From: Meiothermus ruber DSM 1279
GTDB lineage: Bacteria > Deinococcota > Deinococci > Deinococcales > Thermaceae
DNA length: 64,000 nt
Direction: 5' to 3'
NCBI RefSeq assembly: GCF_000024425.1
Contig: NC_013946.1
Coordinates: 1,364,001 to 1,428,000 of the forward strand
Shown: positions 40,663 through 50,698 of the stretch, in pieces
How the letters are laid out: each line of letters starts with the position of its first letter
Position numbering within the stretch: position 1 is the stretch's first letter
The notes under the pieces: generated by a model
The model's database searches: none
Seen by the model: only the letters and a program-made list of their open reading frames with translations
Told to the model about the DNA's origin: nothing
Program-made: the position numbers and the translations under genes

Positions 40663-41064
40663 ATGAGATTGGGTGCCCTTATCTTGGGAATCTTTTTCTG
40701 GCTGGGGCTGGGTCAGGCGCAGGGCGTGGTGTACAAGCTGCGCGTCACCGAATGGAGCTGCACACCCAGCGCGGGGGTGATGATTGCGAGGGGAACCGTG
40801 GTTAACCAGTCCGGCCAGACCCTACACAACGTGCGCGTCAACCTGCGGGTGGTGGACAAAGTGGTTACCACGGTCAACGGGGTTCCGAACCGAAGGGTTT
40901 ACGGCACCAACTCGGCCCCGATTGCCGAGCGAAGCCTGGCCAACGGGGCCAGCAGCCGCTTTGAGGTGCGGGTTCGGCCTGCGCAACTTCAGGGCACCCA
41001 GTGCCAGCTCTGGTTCCGTAGCCCGGACATCGTGCAAATCCCCACCCGTGTGCCGGGTCAGTAG
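40663..41064 (+). CDS. Small exported protein, FxLYD-like (paralogue 2)
   Basis: 133 aa. Signal peptide MRLGALILGIFFWLGLGQAQ, then KLRVTEWSCTPSAGVMIARG, NVRVNLRVVDKVV, GASSRFEVRVRPAQL and CQLWFRSPDIVQI. It shares pattern, length and the Cys pair with the upstream gene, so the two arose by duplication. A TAGCAT box seven bases before the ATG suggests its own leaderless promoter, so the pair need not be an operon. Confidence 0.78.
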   Translation: MRLGALILGIFFWLGLGQAQGVVYKLRVTEWSCTPSAGVMIARGTVVNQSGQTLHNVRVNLRVVDKVVTTVNGVPNRRVYGTNSAPIAERSLANGASSRFEVRVRPAQLQGTQCQLWFRSPDIVQIPTRVPGQ

Positions 41065-41069
41065 CCGAT

Positions 41070-42160
<1,091 letters not shown>

Positions 42161-42163
42161 AGT

Positions 42164-43753
42164 ATGCAGACACACCCCAGCAAATACGGTAAAGCCCTGG
42201 AAATAGGCCATCTGATTGGGGGAGAGGAGGTGTTCGAGGGCCCTTGGCTCGAGCGCCACAACCCCGCCGACCGCGCCGACCTGGTAGCCCGCTTCCCCGA
42301 AGCCCCCAAAGAAACCCTGCGCAAGGCGGCCCAGGCGGCCCAGAAAGCCTTCCAGGAATGGTCGCGCACCCCCGCGCCGGTGCGCGGGGCGGTGCTGATG
42401 AACCTGGCCGAGGTGCTGACCCGCGAAAAAGCCACCCTGGTACGGCTGATGGTGCGCGAGGTGGGCAAGACCTTCAAAGAAGCCGGTGGGGATGTGCAGG
42501 AGGCCATTGACACCGCTATCTTCTTCGCCTCGGAAGGCCGCCGGCTCTACGGCCAGACCGTGCCCAGCGAGATGAAGAACAAGGAGCTCTTCACCTTCCG
42601 CCGGCCCGTCGGGGTGGTGGGGATGATTACGGCGGGCAACTTTCCCATCGCGGTGCCTTCCTGGAAGCTGATCCCGGCCGTTCTGACCGGCAACACCGTG
42701 GTCTGGAAGCCCTCCGACGATTCGCCCGCGCTGTCGTATGTACTGGTGAAGCTATTTGAGGAGGCGGGCCTGCCCCCAGGGGTGATCAACGTGGTGTTTG
42801 GCGGGGGCAAGGACTCCACGGGCCAGTGGCTGGTGGAGCTGATGGACGAGGGGCTGCTGAACAAGTTTGCCTTTACCGGAAGCACCGCGGTGGGGCGCTG
42901 GATTGGCGAGGTGGCGGGCCGCAACCTGCTGCGCCCGACCCTCGAGCTCGGCGGCAAAAACCCCCTGGTGGTGCTGCGCGACAGCGACCTCGAGCTGGCT
43001 GTGGAAGGGGCCTGGTGGAGCGCTTTCGCCACCGGCGGCCAGCGCTGCACCAGCGCCGGCAACATCATCGTGGAGGCGCCCATCTACGACGAGTTCAAAA
43101 AGCGCTTCCTGGAGAAAACCGAGTCGACGGTGGTGGGGAACCCGCTCGAGCACCCCGAGGTCACCTATGGGCCTTTTATCAACGCCCGCCTGTACGAGCG
43201 CTGGGTCGAGCACTATAGCTGGGGCCAGGCCGACGGCGCTACGCTGCTTTTTGGCAAAGCCCGCATAACCGCCTCGAACCCCTACCCCCGCTTCAAGGGC
43301 GACCCCGAGGCGGGCCTGTTCGGCTGGCCTACGGTCTGGGAGGCCCGGCCGGGGATGCGGCAGTTTGAACAGGAGATCTTCGGCCCGACCATCAACCTGG
43401 TGCGGGTGGATGGGCTGGACGAGGCCATCCAGGTGGCCAACGCCCACCCCTACGGGCTCTCGAGCGCGGTCTACACCAACCGCCGCGACTGGGCCTACCG
43501 CTTCAAAACCGAGATTAAGGCCGGCATGACCAGCATCAACAACTCCACCGTGGGGGCCGAGGCTCACCTGCCGTTTGGGGGTATCCGGGGCAGCGGCAAC
43601 GGTGCGCGGGAGAGCGGCGTCTGGGTGATCGAGGAATACACCTACTGGCAGGCGGTGAACGAGGAGTACTCCGGCAGGCTGCAACTGGCCCAGATGGACA
43701 CCGACTACACCCAGCCCCGCACACCAACCAACTGGAGCGAGCTGCTGGGATAG
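42164..43753 (+). CDS. Aldehyde dehydrogenase family protein
   Basis: 529 aa NAD(P)-dependent ALDH. Landmarks: ITAGNFPIAVPSWKLIPAVL (the Asn of the oxyanion hole), FTGSTAVGRWIGEVAG, LELGGKNPLVVLRDSDLEL (general-base Glu), GGQRCTSAGNIIVEAPIYDE (catalytic Cys), EIFGPTINLVRVDGLDEA and the C-terminal PFGGIRGSGNGARESG. It resembles the group that oxidises semialdehydes such as alpha-aminoadipate or glutamate-5-semialdehyde, but the substrate cannot be assigned. It starts 3 nt after coaD and is likely cotranscribed. Confidence 0.85.
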   Translation: MQTHPSKYGKALEIGHLIGGEEVFEGPWLERHNPADRADLVARFPEAPKETLRKAAQAAQKAFQEWSRTPAPVRGAVLMNLAEVLTREKATLVRLMVREVGKTFKEAGGDVQEAIDTAIFFASEGRRLYGQTVPSEMKNKELFTFRRPVGVVGMITAGNFPIAVPSWKLIPAVLTGNTVVWKPSDDSPALSYVLVKLFEEAGLPPGVINVVFGGGKDSTGQWLVELMDEGLLNKFAFTGSTAVGRWIGEVAGRNLLRPTLELGGKNPLVVLRDSDLELAVEGAWWSAFATGGQRCTSAGNIIVEAPIYDEFKKRFLEKTESTVVGNPLEHPEVTYGPFINARLYERWVEHYSWGQADGATLLFGKARITASNPYPRFKGDPEAGLFGWPTVWEARPGMRQFEQEIFGPTINLVRVDGLDEAIQVANAHPYGLSSAVYTNRRDWAYRFKTEIKAGMTSINNSTVGAEAHLPFGGIRGSGNGARESGVWVIEEYTYWQAVNEEYSGRLQLAQMDTDYTQPRTPTNWSELLG

Positions 43754-43767
43754 CGCCGCGCAACGGG

Positions 43768-44973
43768 CTATTTTCGCAATTTGAGCCGCTGGGTAAGCCG
43801 GGCGAAGGCCTCGGGATCTTCGGCGGTGCAGAGCCGGTCGAGGTAGGGCAGGGCTGTGTTCATGCAGTTGGCTCGAGGGTCGTAGCCCTTCTGGTTGAGC
43901 AGGGGATTGAGCCAGATCAGGGCGGCGCTGCGCTGGCGTATTTTTTGCAGGGCCAGTTCCAGGATTTCCGTTGCTCCGGTATCCAGCCCGTCGCTGGCTA
44001 CAATTACAATGCTGTCGCCGCGAATCAGGCCGCCGTACTGCTGCTCGAGCCGCAACAGGTTTTCCCCAATGCTGGTGCCCCCACCCCAGGCCCGGCCCAG
44101 CCGGTGGAGCCGGGGCCGCTCGGAAAGGCTTTTGGCTTTTTCGAGCTGCCGGGTTATGCGCTCCATCTGGGTGGAGAAAACAAAAACCTCCACCCGGTTG
44201 CAGCGCATCCGCAGGGCATAGGCAAACTGCAACAGCCGGTCGGCGTAGTCCTGCATCGAGCGGCTCCCGTCGAGCACGAATATAAAGCGGGGCTGGCGCT
44301 TGGGGTGGTGCTGCCAGGCGGGGTAGAGGGGGTCGCCGCCGGTGTGCAGGGCTTTGCGCAGGGTGCGCCGCAGGTGAAAGCGCGGCCCTTTGCTGGCAAG
44401 CTTCCAGCGCCGGCTGCGCCCCAGGCGCACCTGGTTGACCATCTGGGTGGCTGCCTGCAGCATGGCCTCGAGGTCTTGCTGGGGTATCTCCACTTCCGGG
44501 GCCTCGGCCCCTTCGATACGGCTGAACATGGCTTTGAGCAGGGGGGCGGCCCAGTCGGCCGGGGTATCTTGGTGGGGGTGTGGCCGGCCCTTGCCGCTCA
44601 GGTCACCTGAGCCCTCCGGGTGTTCGGGAGAAGAAGACCGACGGGCCGGTATCTGCTCGTGGCCTTCCTCCGGGCCGCCGGGGGTGGCTTTGGGGGGGTG
44701 GTTGGGGGCTGCCGGACGCTGCCGGCCCGAGAGGAAAAACTGAAAGAACAGGTCGTCGAACACCCGCTCCTGCTCGAGGCTGCTGCACATGACCAGCTTG
44801 AGGGCCTGTCGAACCTCCTGCAGGTTGCCCAGGTGCACGGCCTCGAGCGCGCGCAAACTGTCCTGTATCTCCTGTGGCCCGATGTTGAAGCGCTGGGTGG
44901 TGCGGCGCAGGTGCTCGCCAAAGGCCACCAGGTTCTCGAGCAGGTTGCCATAAGGAAAAGCGTTGGGCGGCAT
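43768..44973 (-). CDS. coxE: VWA-domain protein, CoxE family
   Basis: 401 aa. The C-terminal half is a von Willebrand A domain with MIDAS motif VLDGSRSMQDYADRLL and FSTQMERITRQ; GDSIVIVASDGLDTGATE carries the MIDAS Asp. The N-terminal half is charged and low complexity. CoxE works with the CoxD AAA+ ATPase to mature the Mo-Cu site of CO dehydrogenase. A TTG at 44988 is possible, but the ATG at 44973 (MPPNAFPYGNLLENL) has GGAG upstream and is preferred. Last gene of the cox cluster. Confidence 0.82.
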   Translation of the reverse strand: MPPNAFPYGNLLENLVAFGEHLRRTTQRFNIGPQEIQDSLRALEAVHLGNLQEVRQALKLVMCSSLEQERVFDDLFFQFFLSGRQRPAAPNHPPKATPGGPEEGHEQIPARRSSSPEHPEGSGDLSGKGRPHPHQDTPADWAAPLLKAMFSRIEGAEAPEVEIPQQDLEAMLQAATQMVNQVRLGRSRRWKLASKGPRFHLRRTLRKALHTGGDPLYPAWQHHPKRQPRFIFVLDGSRSMQDYADRLLQFAYALRMRCNRVEVFVFSTQMERITRQLEKAKSLSERPRLHRLGRAWGGGTSIGENLLRLEQQYGGLIRGDSIVIVASDGLDTGATEILELALQKIRQRSAALIWLNPLLNQKGYDPRANCMNTALPYLDRLCTAEDPEAFARLTQRLKLRK

Positions 44974-45005
44974 GGGCAGCGTCTCCAACAGCCAGCTTGA
45001 TCTGC

Positions 45006-45902
45006 TCAGACGACCAGCTCGGCGATGCGGGCTTTATGGGCTTCCACCAGGGCCAGGTCGTCTTTGTCCTTGATGATTACGCCCCAGGTCTGCTCGAGGA
45101 TGCTCATATCGAGGGACTCCTTGTGCAGTGAGACCAGCGCCTCGGCCCAGTCCAGGCTCTCGGCCACGCCGGGGGCCTTGTTCAGGGGCAGCTCGCGCAG
45201 GTGGGCCACCACCCTTGCAATCTTTTGTGCCAGCCGCTCGTTGATGCCCGGTAGCCTGGCCCGGATGATCTCGACCTCTTTTTCAAAGCTGGGGTAGTTT
45301 TGCCACAGGTACAAACAGCGCCGCCGGAGGGCGTCCGACAGCTCGCGGCTGCGGTTGGAGGTCAGGATCACATAGGGCCGGTGCCGGGCCTTGAGGGTGC
45401 CCAGCTCGGGGATGGTGACCTGAAACTCGGCTAAAAGCTCGAGCAAAAAAGCCTCGAACTCCTCGTCGGTGCGGTCTATCTCGTCAATCAGCAGCACCGG
45501 GGGCTGATCCTGCGAGATGGCCTCGAGCAGCGGGCGGCGCAGCAGGTAGGCCTCACTGAAAATCTCGGCCTCACGCTGGGCCAGGCTCTCGCCCGAATTC
45601 TCGGTCAGGCGGATGTGCAGCATCTGCTTGGGGTAGTTCCACTCGTACAGGGCCTGGGCGGTGTCGAGGCCTTCGTAGCACTGCAGCCGAATCAGCCGGG
45701 TATCCAGCACCTCAGCTAGGGTTTTGGCGACCTGGGTTTTGCCCACCCCGGCGGGGCCCTCGACCAGCAGCGGCTTGCGCAGGGCCATCACCAGCCTGAG
45801 GGCGGTGGCCATGGGCAGGTCGGCGATGTAGTTGCGCTCGCGCAGAACGGCCTGGATACCCTCGACGCTTTGTAGAAGCGGATTCTGCTCAGCCGGGTTC
45901 AT
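45006..45902 (-). CDS. coxD: AAA+ ATPase, MoxR/CoxD family
   Basis: 298 aa. Walker A LLVEGPAGVGKTQVAKTLAE, Walker B PPVLLIDEIDRTDEEFEAFL and sensor 1 TSNRSRELSDALRRRC. In Oligotropha, CoxD is needed to build the [CuSMoO2] cluster, as a chaperone/ATPase partner of CoxE. The gene overlaps the XdhC-YHS gene upstream by 4 nt and is followed by coxE, so the three are cotranscribed. Confidence 0.88.
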   Translation of the reverse strand: MNPAEQNPLLQSVEGIQAVLRERNYIADLPMATALRLVMALRKPLLVEGPAGVGKTQVAKTLAEVLDTRLIRLQCYEGLDTAQALYEWNYPKQMLHIRLTENSGESLAQREAEIFSEAYLLRRPLLEAISQDQPPVLLIDEIDRTDEEFEAFLLELLAEFQVTIPELGTLKARHRPYVILTSNRSRELSDALRRRCLYLWQNYPSFEKEVEIIRARLPGINERLAQKIARVVAHLRELPLNKAPGVAESLDWAEALVSLHKESLDMSILEQTWGVIIKDKDDLALVEAHKARIAELVV

Positions 45903-46963
45903 GCCCTACCCTTCAGGTACTTTTCGGGGTTTTTCAGGAACTTGGCGCGGCAGTTGGGGCAGCTAAAGTAGTAGGTCTGGCCCTGGTACTCGGCGCTGAC
46001 GGCTTTGGCGATTTCGACCAGCTCGCCGCTGGTGGGGTCGATGGCCATACCGCTGGGGATGGCGGCAGGGGCTGCGGCCACCGGAAGATCGGCTGCGATG
46101 GCCTGAACCTGCTCGAGCGCCGGCAAGGGGTTTGGAGGGGCCTCGACAGCTACTTTTTGGGGGTTCTTTTGGTGCTTGAGTGAGATGATCTCGGCCAGGA
46201 TCGAGACGGCCACCTCGTCGCGCCCGCGCCCCCCTAAGTCGAGCCCGGCGGGGTATTTGAGCTGGGGGAAGGTGGTTCTGGGTACTCCCAGAATTTCCAG
46301 ATTGTCCAGCACCGCGGCCCCGCGCTTTCGGCTCGCCACCAGCCCCAGGTAGGCCGGGCGGGGCATGCGCTGGGCGATGAGCACCAGGGCGTCTTCGTCG
46401 TAGTGGCCCTGCGAGGCGATTACGATATGGGTTTTGGCGGGGTTTTGCGCGTCGAGCCAGTTTCCCAGTTCGCGCCAGTCCAGCACCTGTATCTCGGACT
46501 CGAGGCTCACCCCGGCCAGCTCGGGCTTATCGCAGGCCAGCGTGACGGTGTAGTTCATGCGGGCGGCTATCTGGGCGGTGGTGAGGGCGATTTGCGAACC
46601 CCCCACCACCAGCAAGCAGGATTTGCCAATCAGGGGCTCGATGTAGACGTCCACCGCGCCCTCGCTGGCGCAGGTCATGGGAATGACCACCTCGTCGGCG
46701 TGCTCGAGCACCACCTTAGCCGCCGCCTCCGGGGTAATCCTGACCAGCCGGGGCTTGCCCAGGCGCAGGGCCTCGAGGGCCTGTTTGCGCACAATTTCCC
46801 GTGAACAAGCACCCCCCACATACCCTTCAAAGCACCCATCTTCAAAGATGATGGCTTTGTCGCCCAGGTGCGAGGAGACCGGGGCCTGGCGCGAGACCAC
46901 CGTAGCCAGTGCAAAGGACTGGCCGCTTTGCCTGAGCTCAGCAATTCTGCTGTAGATGTCCAT
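45899..46963 (-). CDS. XdhC/CoxF-family maturation factor with C-terminal YHS domain
   Basis: 354 aa. XdhC domains: N-terminal RQSGQSFALATVVSRQAPVS with GGACSREIVRKQALEALR, then a Rossmann region (LLVVGGSQIALTTAQIAARM) and LGLVASRKRGAAVLDNLEI. The C-terminal ~45 residues form a YHS-like metal-binding domain: AIDPTSGELVEIAKAVSAEY then YYFSCPNCRAKFLKNPEKYL, with CxxC kept. XdhC proteins sulfurate or insert the Mo cofactor; the YHS tail might handle copper or another metal for the Mo-Cu site. That role is inferred. Confidence 0.82.
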   Translation of the reverse strand: MDIYSRIAELRQSGQSFALATVVSRQAPVSSHLGDKAIIFEDGCFEGYVGGACSREIVRKQALEALRLGKPRLVRITPEAAAKVVLEHADEVVIPMTCASEGAVDVYIEPLIGKSCLLVVGGSQIALTTAQIAARMNYTVTLACDKPELAGVSLESEIQVLDWRELGNWLDAQNPAKTHIVIASQGHYDEDALVLIAQRMPRPAYLGLVASRKRGAAVLDNLEILGVPRTTFPQLKYPAGLDLGGRGRDEVAVSILAEIISLKHQKNPQKVAVEAPPNPLPALEQVQAIAADLPVAAAPAAIPSGMAIDPTSGELVEIAKAVSAEYQGQTYYFSCPNCRAKFLKNPEKYLKGRA

Positions 46964-47079
46964 TTGTATTCAAGCGTAAAGCCAGATGGAACAGGAAAAT
47001 CATGCGCTGGTCACAAAACCGAGCTCGAGCCACCCTGCCCGCTGGCTGTGCTTGTGCTACTCACCGGCGCCTGGACTCA

Positions 47080-47529
47080 CTAGACCTCACTCATTTTCTG
47101 GCCCATATTGGCAAACACCGTCTCGATGAGCCGCTTGGCCTGGGCATCCAGCACCCGCCCCCCCACCGTAGCAGCGGGGCCGCTCACCGTGGCCTGGCCC
47201 TGCCAGTCCAACAGCGTGGTCTGGTCGTCCTGGCCCTTGATGTCGGCGCTGGCGGTAAGATCCACGGCACTACCCAGTCCACCGCCGCGGATACGCACCA
47301 TCACCTTGTTTTCGTCTGGACGAGGGTCAAGCTCAATGTTGAACTTGAATGTACCCCGCACAGGCCCCACCGCCACCCCTACGGTGGCAACCATGTGCTT
47401 ATCGTCCTTGATCTCCACGCTCTTGAGGTCGGGCAGGCAGGAGGCTACTTTTTGGGGATCCTGGATAAAGCTCCAAACTTTTTCGGGGTTGGCTTGAACG
47501 TTTTCTTGACCTTTGTACTCGAGTTTCAT
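47080..47529 (-). CDS. coxG: CoxG family protein (SRPBCC, CO dehydrogenase subunit G-like)
   Basis: 149 aa START/SRPBCC domain: MKLEYKGQENVQANPEKVWS, VASCLPDLKSVEIKDDKHMV, and TVSGPAATVGGRVLDAQAKR near the end. CoxG anchors or assists the CO dehydrogenase at the membrane. Here the protein lacks the long hydrophobic C-terminal extension of Oligotropha CoxG. GAGGTG SD precedes the ATG. It follows coxL after a 216-nt gap containing a hairpin. Confidence 0.85.
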   Translation of the reverse strand: MKLEYKGQENVQANPEKVWSFIQDPQKVASCLPDLKSVEIKDDKHMVATVGVAVGPVRGTFKFNIELDPRPDENKVMVRIRGGGLGSAVDLTASADIKGQDDQTTLLDWQGQATVSGPAATVGGRVLDAQAKRLIETVFANMGQKMSEV

Positions 47530-47621
47530 ATCTCACACCTCACAAATGGCCTGAATTGGCCCAAAAGCCAGTCTTCCAACACATTGGCGCACAACATGCC
47601 AGGCCCGGTGGGCGCGCAGCG

Positions 47622-47665
47622 ATGGGGTGGGCAGCTTACTACAGAACGGAGACTGTCCACCCCAT
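47622..47665 (-). other. Long hairpin between coxL and coxG
   Basis: ATGGGGTGGGCAG (47622-47634) faces CTGTCCACCCCAT (47653-47665): 13 positions with one G/T wobble on the plus strand (an A/C mismatch in the minus-strand RNA). It lies in the 216-nt gap between coxL and coxG. No T run follows, so it may be an mRNA processing or stabilising structure that lowers downstream expression, rather than a full terminator. Confidence 0.55.
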
Positions 47666-47745
47666 TCTTGCTGCAACGAACGACGATTAACAGAAGCCCA
47701 ATGCAGTTCGCGACAGGTCGCAGGCGCTTGGGATATCAGTTCTGG

Positions 47746-50145
47746 CTAGAAAGCGTCCACTCCGGCCTGCCGCAAAATCTTCCAGACCTTTTCGCGGGTG
47801 ATGGGCATGTCGATGTGGCGCACACCCAGGTGAGCCAGGGCGTCCACCACGGCGTTCACAAAGGCGGCCGGGCTGCCCACCGTGGGCGACTCGCCCACCC
47901 CTTTGGCCCCAATGGGGTGGTGGGGGCTGGGGGTAACGGTGTGGCCGGTCTCCCATTTGGGGGTCTCGAGGGCGGTGGGCAGCAGATAATCGGTGAAGTT
48001 GGAGGCCAGGTGGTTGCCCTGCTCGTCGAAGGCGATCTCCTGCATGAAGGCCATGGCGAAGCCTTCGGTCAGGCCGCCGTGCACCTGTCCTTCCACAATC
48101 ATGGGGTTGATGATGGTGCCGCAGTCGTCAATGGCTACGAAGCGGCGCACCTTGACCTCGCCGGTGCCTTTGTCAATGTCCACCACGCAGACGTAGGCGC
48201 CGTGGGGGAAGGTCAGGTTGGGCGGGTCGTAGTAGTAGGTGGTTTCCAGTCCAGGCTCCAGGCCCGGGGGCAGGTTGGTATAGGCGGCAAAAGCCACCTC
48301 GTTCATGGTCACGCTCTTGCTGGGCACGCCCTTGACCTGGAACTTCTTGTCCACCCACTCCACGTCGTTTTCACCCACTTCCAGCAGGTGTGCGGCGATC
48401 TTTTTGGCCTTCTCGCGGATGCGACGGGCGGCCAGGGCCATGGCCCCGCCGGCGGTGGGGGTGCTGCGGCTGGCGTAGGTGCCCAGGCCATAGGGGGCGG
48501 TGTCGGTGTCGCCCTCCTCCACAATAATCTTGTCCACGTCCAGGCCCAGCTCCTCCGAGACGATCTGGGCCCAGGTGGTCTCGTGGCCCTGGCCCTGGTG
48601 GCGCGTGCCGGCCCGCACGATGGCGGAGCCCGTGGGGTGTACCCGAATCTCGGCCCCATCGAACATCTTGATGCCCAGGATGTCGAAGTCCTTGCTGGGC
48701 CCGGCCCCCACAATCTCGGTAAAGGTGGAGATGCCAATGCCCATTAGCTCGCCCCTGGCCCGCTTCTCGGCTTGCTCTTTGCGCAGCTCGTGGTAACCGA
48801 TGCGCTCGAGCGCCACCTTCAGGGTTTTCTCGTAGTCGCCGGAGTCGTAGGTCCAGCCCAGGGCCGAGGGGTAGGGGAACTGGTGGGGCTGGATGAAGTT
48901 CTTGAGGCGCAGCTCGGCGGGGTCCATCTTGAGCTCGTGGGCCAGCACGTCCATGCTGCGCTCAATCAGGTAGCTGGCCTCGGTCACGCGGAAGGAGCAG
49001 CGGTAGGCCACCCCGCCGGGGGCCTTGTTGGTGTAAACCGCTTCTACCTGGGCGTAGGCTTTCTGGAAGTCGTAGGATCCGGTGCAGATGCTGAACAAAC
49101 CCGCCGGGTACTTGCTGGGGTCGGCGGCGGCGTCGAAGGCCCCGTGGTCGGCCAGGGTGTAGACCTTCATGGCCGTGACCTTGCCGTCTTTGGTGGCCCC
49201 AATCTCGATGTCCATGTGGAAATCGCGGGCGAAGCCGGTGGTGGTGAGGTTCTCGGTGCGGGTCTCGACCCATTTGACCGGCGCGCCCAGCACGATGCTG
49301 CCCACGATGGCGCACACGTAGCCGGGGTAGACCGGCACCTTGTTGCCGAAGCCACCGCCAATATCGGGCGAGATAACCCGGATGTTGTTCTCGGGAATTT
49401 TGGTTACCAGTGATAGCACGGTGCGGATGGCGTGGGGCGCCTGGGTGGTCATGTAGACCGTAAGGCGTCCGGTGGCCTTGTTCATGTCGCCGATGCAGCC
49501 GCAGGGCTCCAGGGGGGCCGGGTGGCTGCGCGGGTAGACCATGTGCTGCTTGATGCGCACCTCGGACTGGGCCAGGGCCTTTTCGGTTTCGTCCTTAGAG
49601 CCCACCTCCCAGGTCCAGATGTGGTTGGGATGCCGCCGAGGCCCGTGGGCCCCGCTCATCTGATCTTTGATGTCTTCCCGCAGCACCGGCGCGTCGGGGG
49701 CGGTGGCCTTGTAGGGATCGACCACCACTGGCAGGGGCTCGTACTCGACCTGGACTGCGGCGGCCCCGTCGGCGGCGGCCTGCCGGGTCTCGGCGTACAC
49801 CGCGGCCACCTCCTGGTGCTGGTACAGCACCTTGCCGTCGGCCAGCACCATCTGCTTATCGCCGGCCAGGGTTGGAATCCAGGAAAGCCCCGCGGCGGCC
49901 AGGTCTTTGGCGGTGATGACGGCTTTGACGCCGGGAATTTTCAGGGCCTCGCTGGTATCGATGTTCAAAATTTTAGCGTGGGCGTAGGGGCTATGCACCA
50001 GGGCCATGTAGAGCATGCCTGGAAGGTTGATATCGTCGAGGTAGTTGCCTTTGCCCACGATAAAGCGAGCGTCTTCCTTGCGCTTGATGGCCTTACCGAG
50101 CCCTTGGATGCCCTTGGGCTCGAGGTTGGGGGTCTGGACTGCCAT
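47746..50145 (-). CDS. coxL: Aerobic CO dehydrogenase, large (Mo) subunit, form I
   Basis: 799 aa molybdopterin subunit of the xanthine oxidase family. The form I CODH signature AYRCSFR is at residues 380-386, with Cys383 the expected S-bridge to copper; form II proteins carry AYRGAGR. Other landmarks: DIGGGFGNKVPVYPGYVCA, PFRVTEASYLIERSMD-like segment following the motif, HQGQGHETTWAQIVSEELG and the catalytic Glu in GAKGVGESPTVGSPAAF. It oxidises CO to CO2 and passes electrons to CoxM/CoxS. The ORF overlap pattern and neighbours coxS and coxM confirm the assignment. Confidence 0.95.
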   Translation of the reverse strand: MAVQTPNLEPKGIQGLGKAIKRKEDARFIVGKGNYLDDINLPGMLYMALVHSPYAHAKILNIDTSEALKIPGVKAVITAKDLAAAGLSWIPTLAGDKQMVLADGKVLYQHQEVAAVYAETRQAAADGAAAVQVEYEPLPVVVDPYKATAPDAPVLREDIKDQMSGAHGPRRHPNHIWTWEVGSKDETEKALAQSEVRIKQHMVYPRSHPAPLEPCGCIGDMNKATGRLTVYMTTQAPHAIRTVLSLVTKIPENNIRVISPDIGGGFGNKVPVYPGYVCAIVGSIVLGAPVKWVETRTENLTTTGFARDFHMDIEIGATKDGKVTAMKVYTLADHGAFDAAADPSKYPAGLFSICTGSYDFQKAYAQVEAVYTNKAPGGVAYRCSFRVTEASYLIERSMDVLAHELKMDPAELRLKNFIQPHQFPYPSALGWTYDSGDYEKTLKVALERIGYHELRKEQAEKRARGELMGIGISTFTEIVGAGPSKDFDILGIKMFDGAEIRVHPTGSAIVRAGTRHQGQGHETTWAQIVSEELGLDVDKIIVEEGDTDTAPYGLGTYASRSTPTAGGAMALAARRIREKAKKIAAHLLEVGENDVEWVDKKFQVKGVPSKSVTMNEVAFAAYTNLPPGLEPGLETTYYYDPPNLTFPHGAYVCVVDIDKGTGEVKVRRFVAIDDCGTIINPMIVEGQVHGGLTEGFAMAFMQEIAFDEQGNHLASNFTDYLLPTALETPKWETGHTVTPSPHHPIGAKGVGESPTVGSPAAFVNAVVDALAHLGVRHIDMPITREKVWKILRQAGVDAF

Positions 50146-50180
50146 GGGTGCTCCTTTCAGCCAAGAAAACCAGAAGGGGG

Positions 50181-50669
50181 TTAATCATCGGCGGCCGCGC
50201 CAGACGGTTGGCGCAGCATCTCGGCAGCTTGCTGAACCGCTTTGACGATGTTCTGGTAGCCGGTGCAGCGGCAGAGGTTGCCCGAGAGGCCGAAGCGAAT
50301 CTCCTCCTCGGTGGGGTTGGGGTTGTGTTGCAAGAGCACGTGCGCGGCCATGATCATGCCGGGTGTGCAGTAGCCGCACTGCAGGCCGTGCTGGTCGTGG
50401 AAAGCCTGCTGCAATGGGTGCAGCTTGCCGCCCTGGGCCATGCCCTCGATGGTGGTAATCTCGTGGCCCTCGGCCTGGACTGCGAACATGGTGCAGCTCT
50501 TAACGGCGGTTTTGCCATCGAGCACCACCGTGCAAACCCCGCAGGAAGAGCTGTCGCAGCCGATATGGGTTCCGGTAAGACCGGCATCGCGGATGGCATG
50601 CACCAGCAGGGTGCGGGGCTCTACGCTGAGCTTTTTCTCCGAGCCGTTGATTTTTAGCGTGATTTCCAT
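50181..50669 (-). CDS. coxS: CO dehydrogenase, small [2Fe-2S] subunit
   Basis: 162 aa. Two 2Fe-2S sites: plant-type [18 protein letters not shown] with the fourth Cys in [14 protein letters not shown], and the four-helix-bundle site in [20 protein letters not shown] with [20 protein letters not shown]. It ferries electrons between the Mo and FAD subunits. The ATG lies 29 nt downstream of coxM. Length is normal. Confidence 0.95.
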   Translation of the reverse strand: MEITLKINGSEKKLSVEPRTLLVHAIRDAGLTGTHIGCDSSSCGVCTVVLDGKTAVKSCTMFAVQAEGHEITTIEGMAQGGKLHPLQQAFHDQHGLQCGYCTPGMIMAAHVLLQHNPNPTEEEIRFGLSGNLCRCTGYQNIVKAVQQAAEMLRQPSGAAADD

Positions 50670-50698
50670 GCTGAGCTCCTACAAAGCTGCTACGGGCT

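Noticed and set aside
47002-48747. 581-codon plus-strand frame over coxG and coxL
   Set aside because: Antisense to conserved cox genes and crosses the intergenic gap; no domain.
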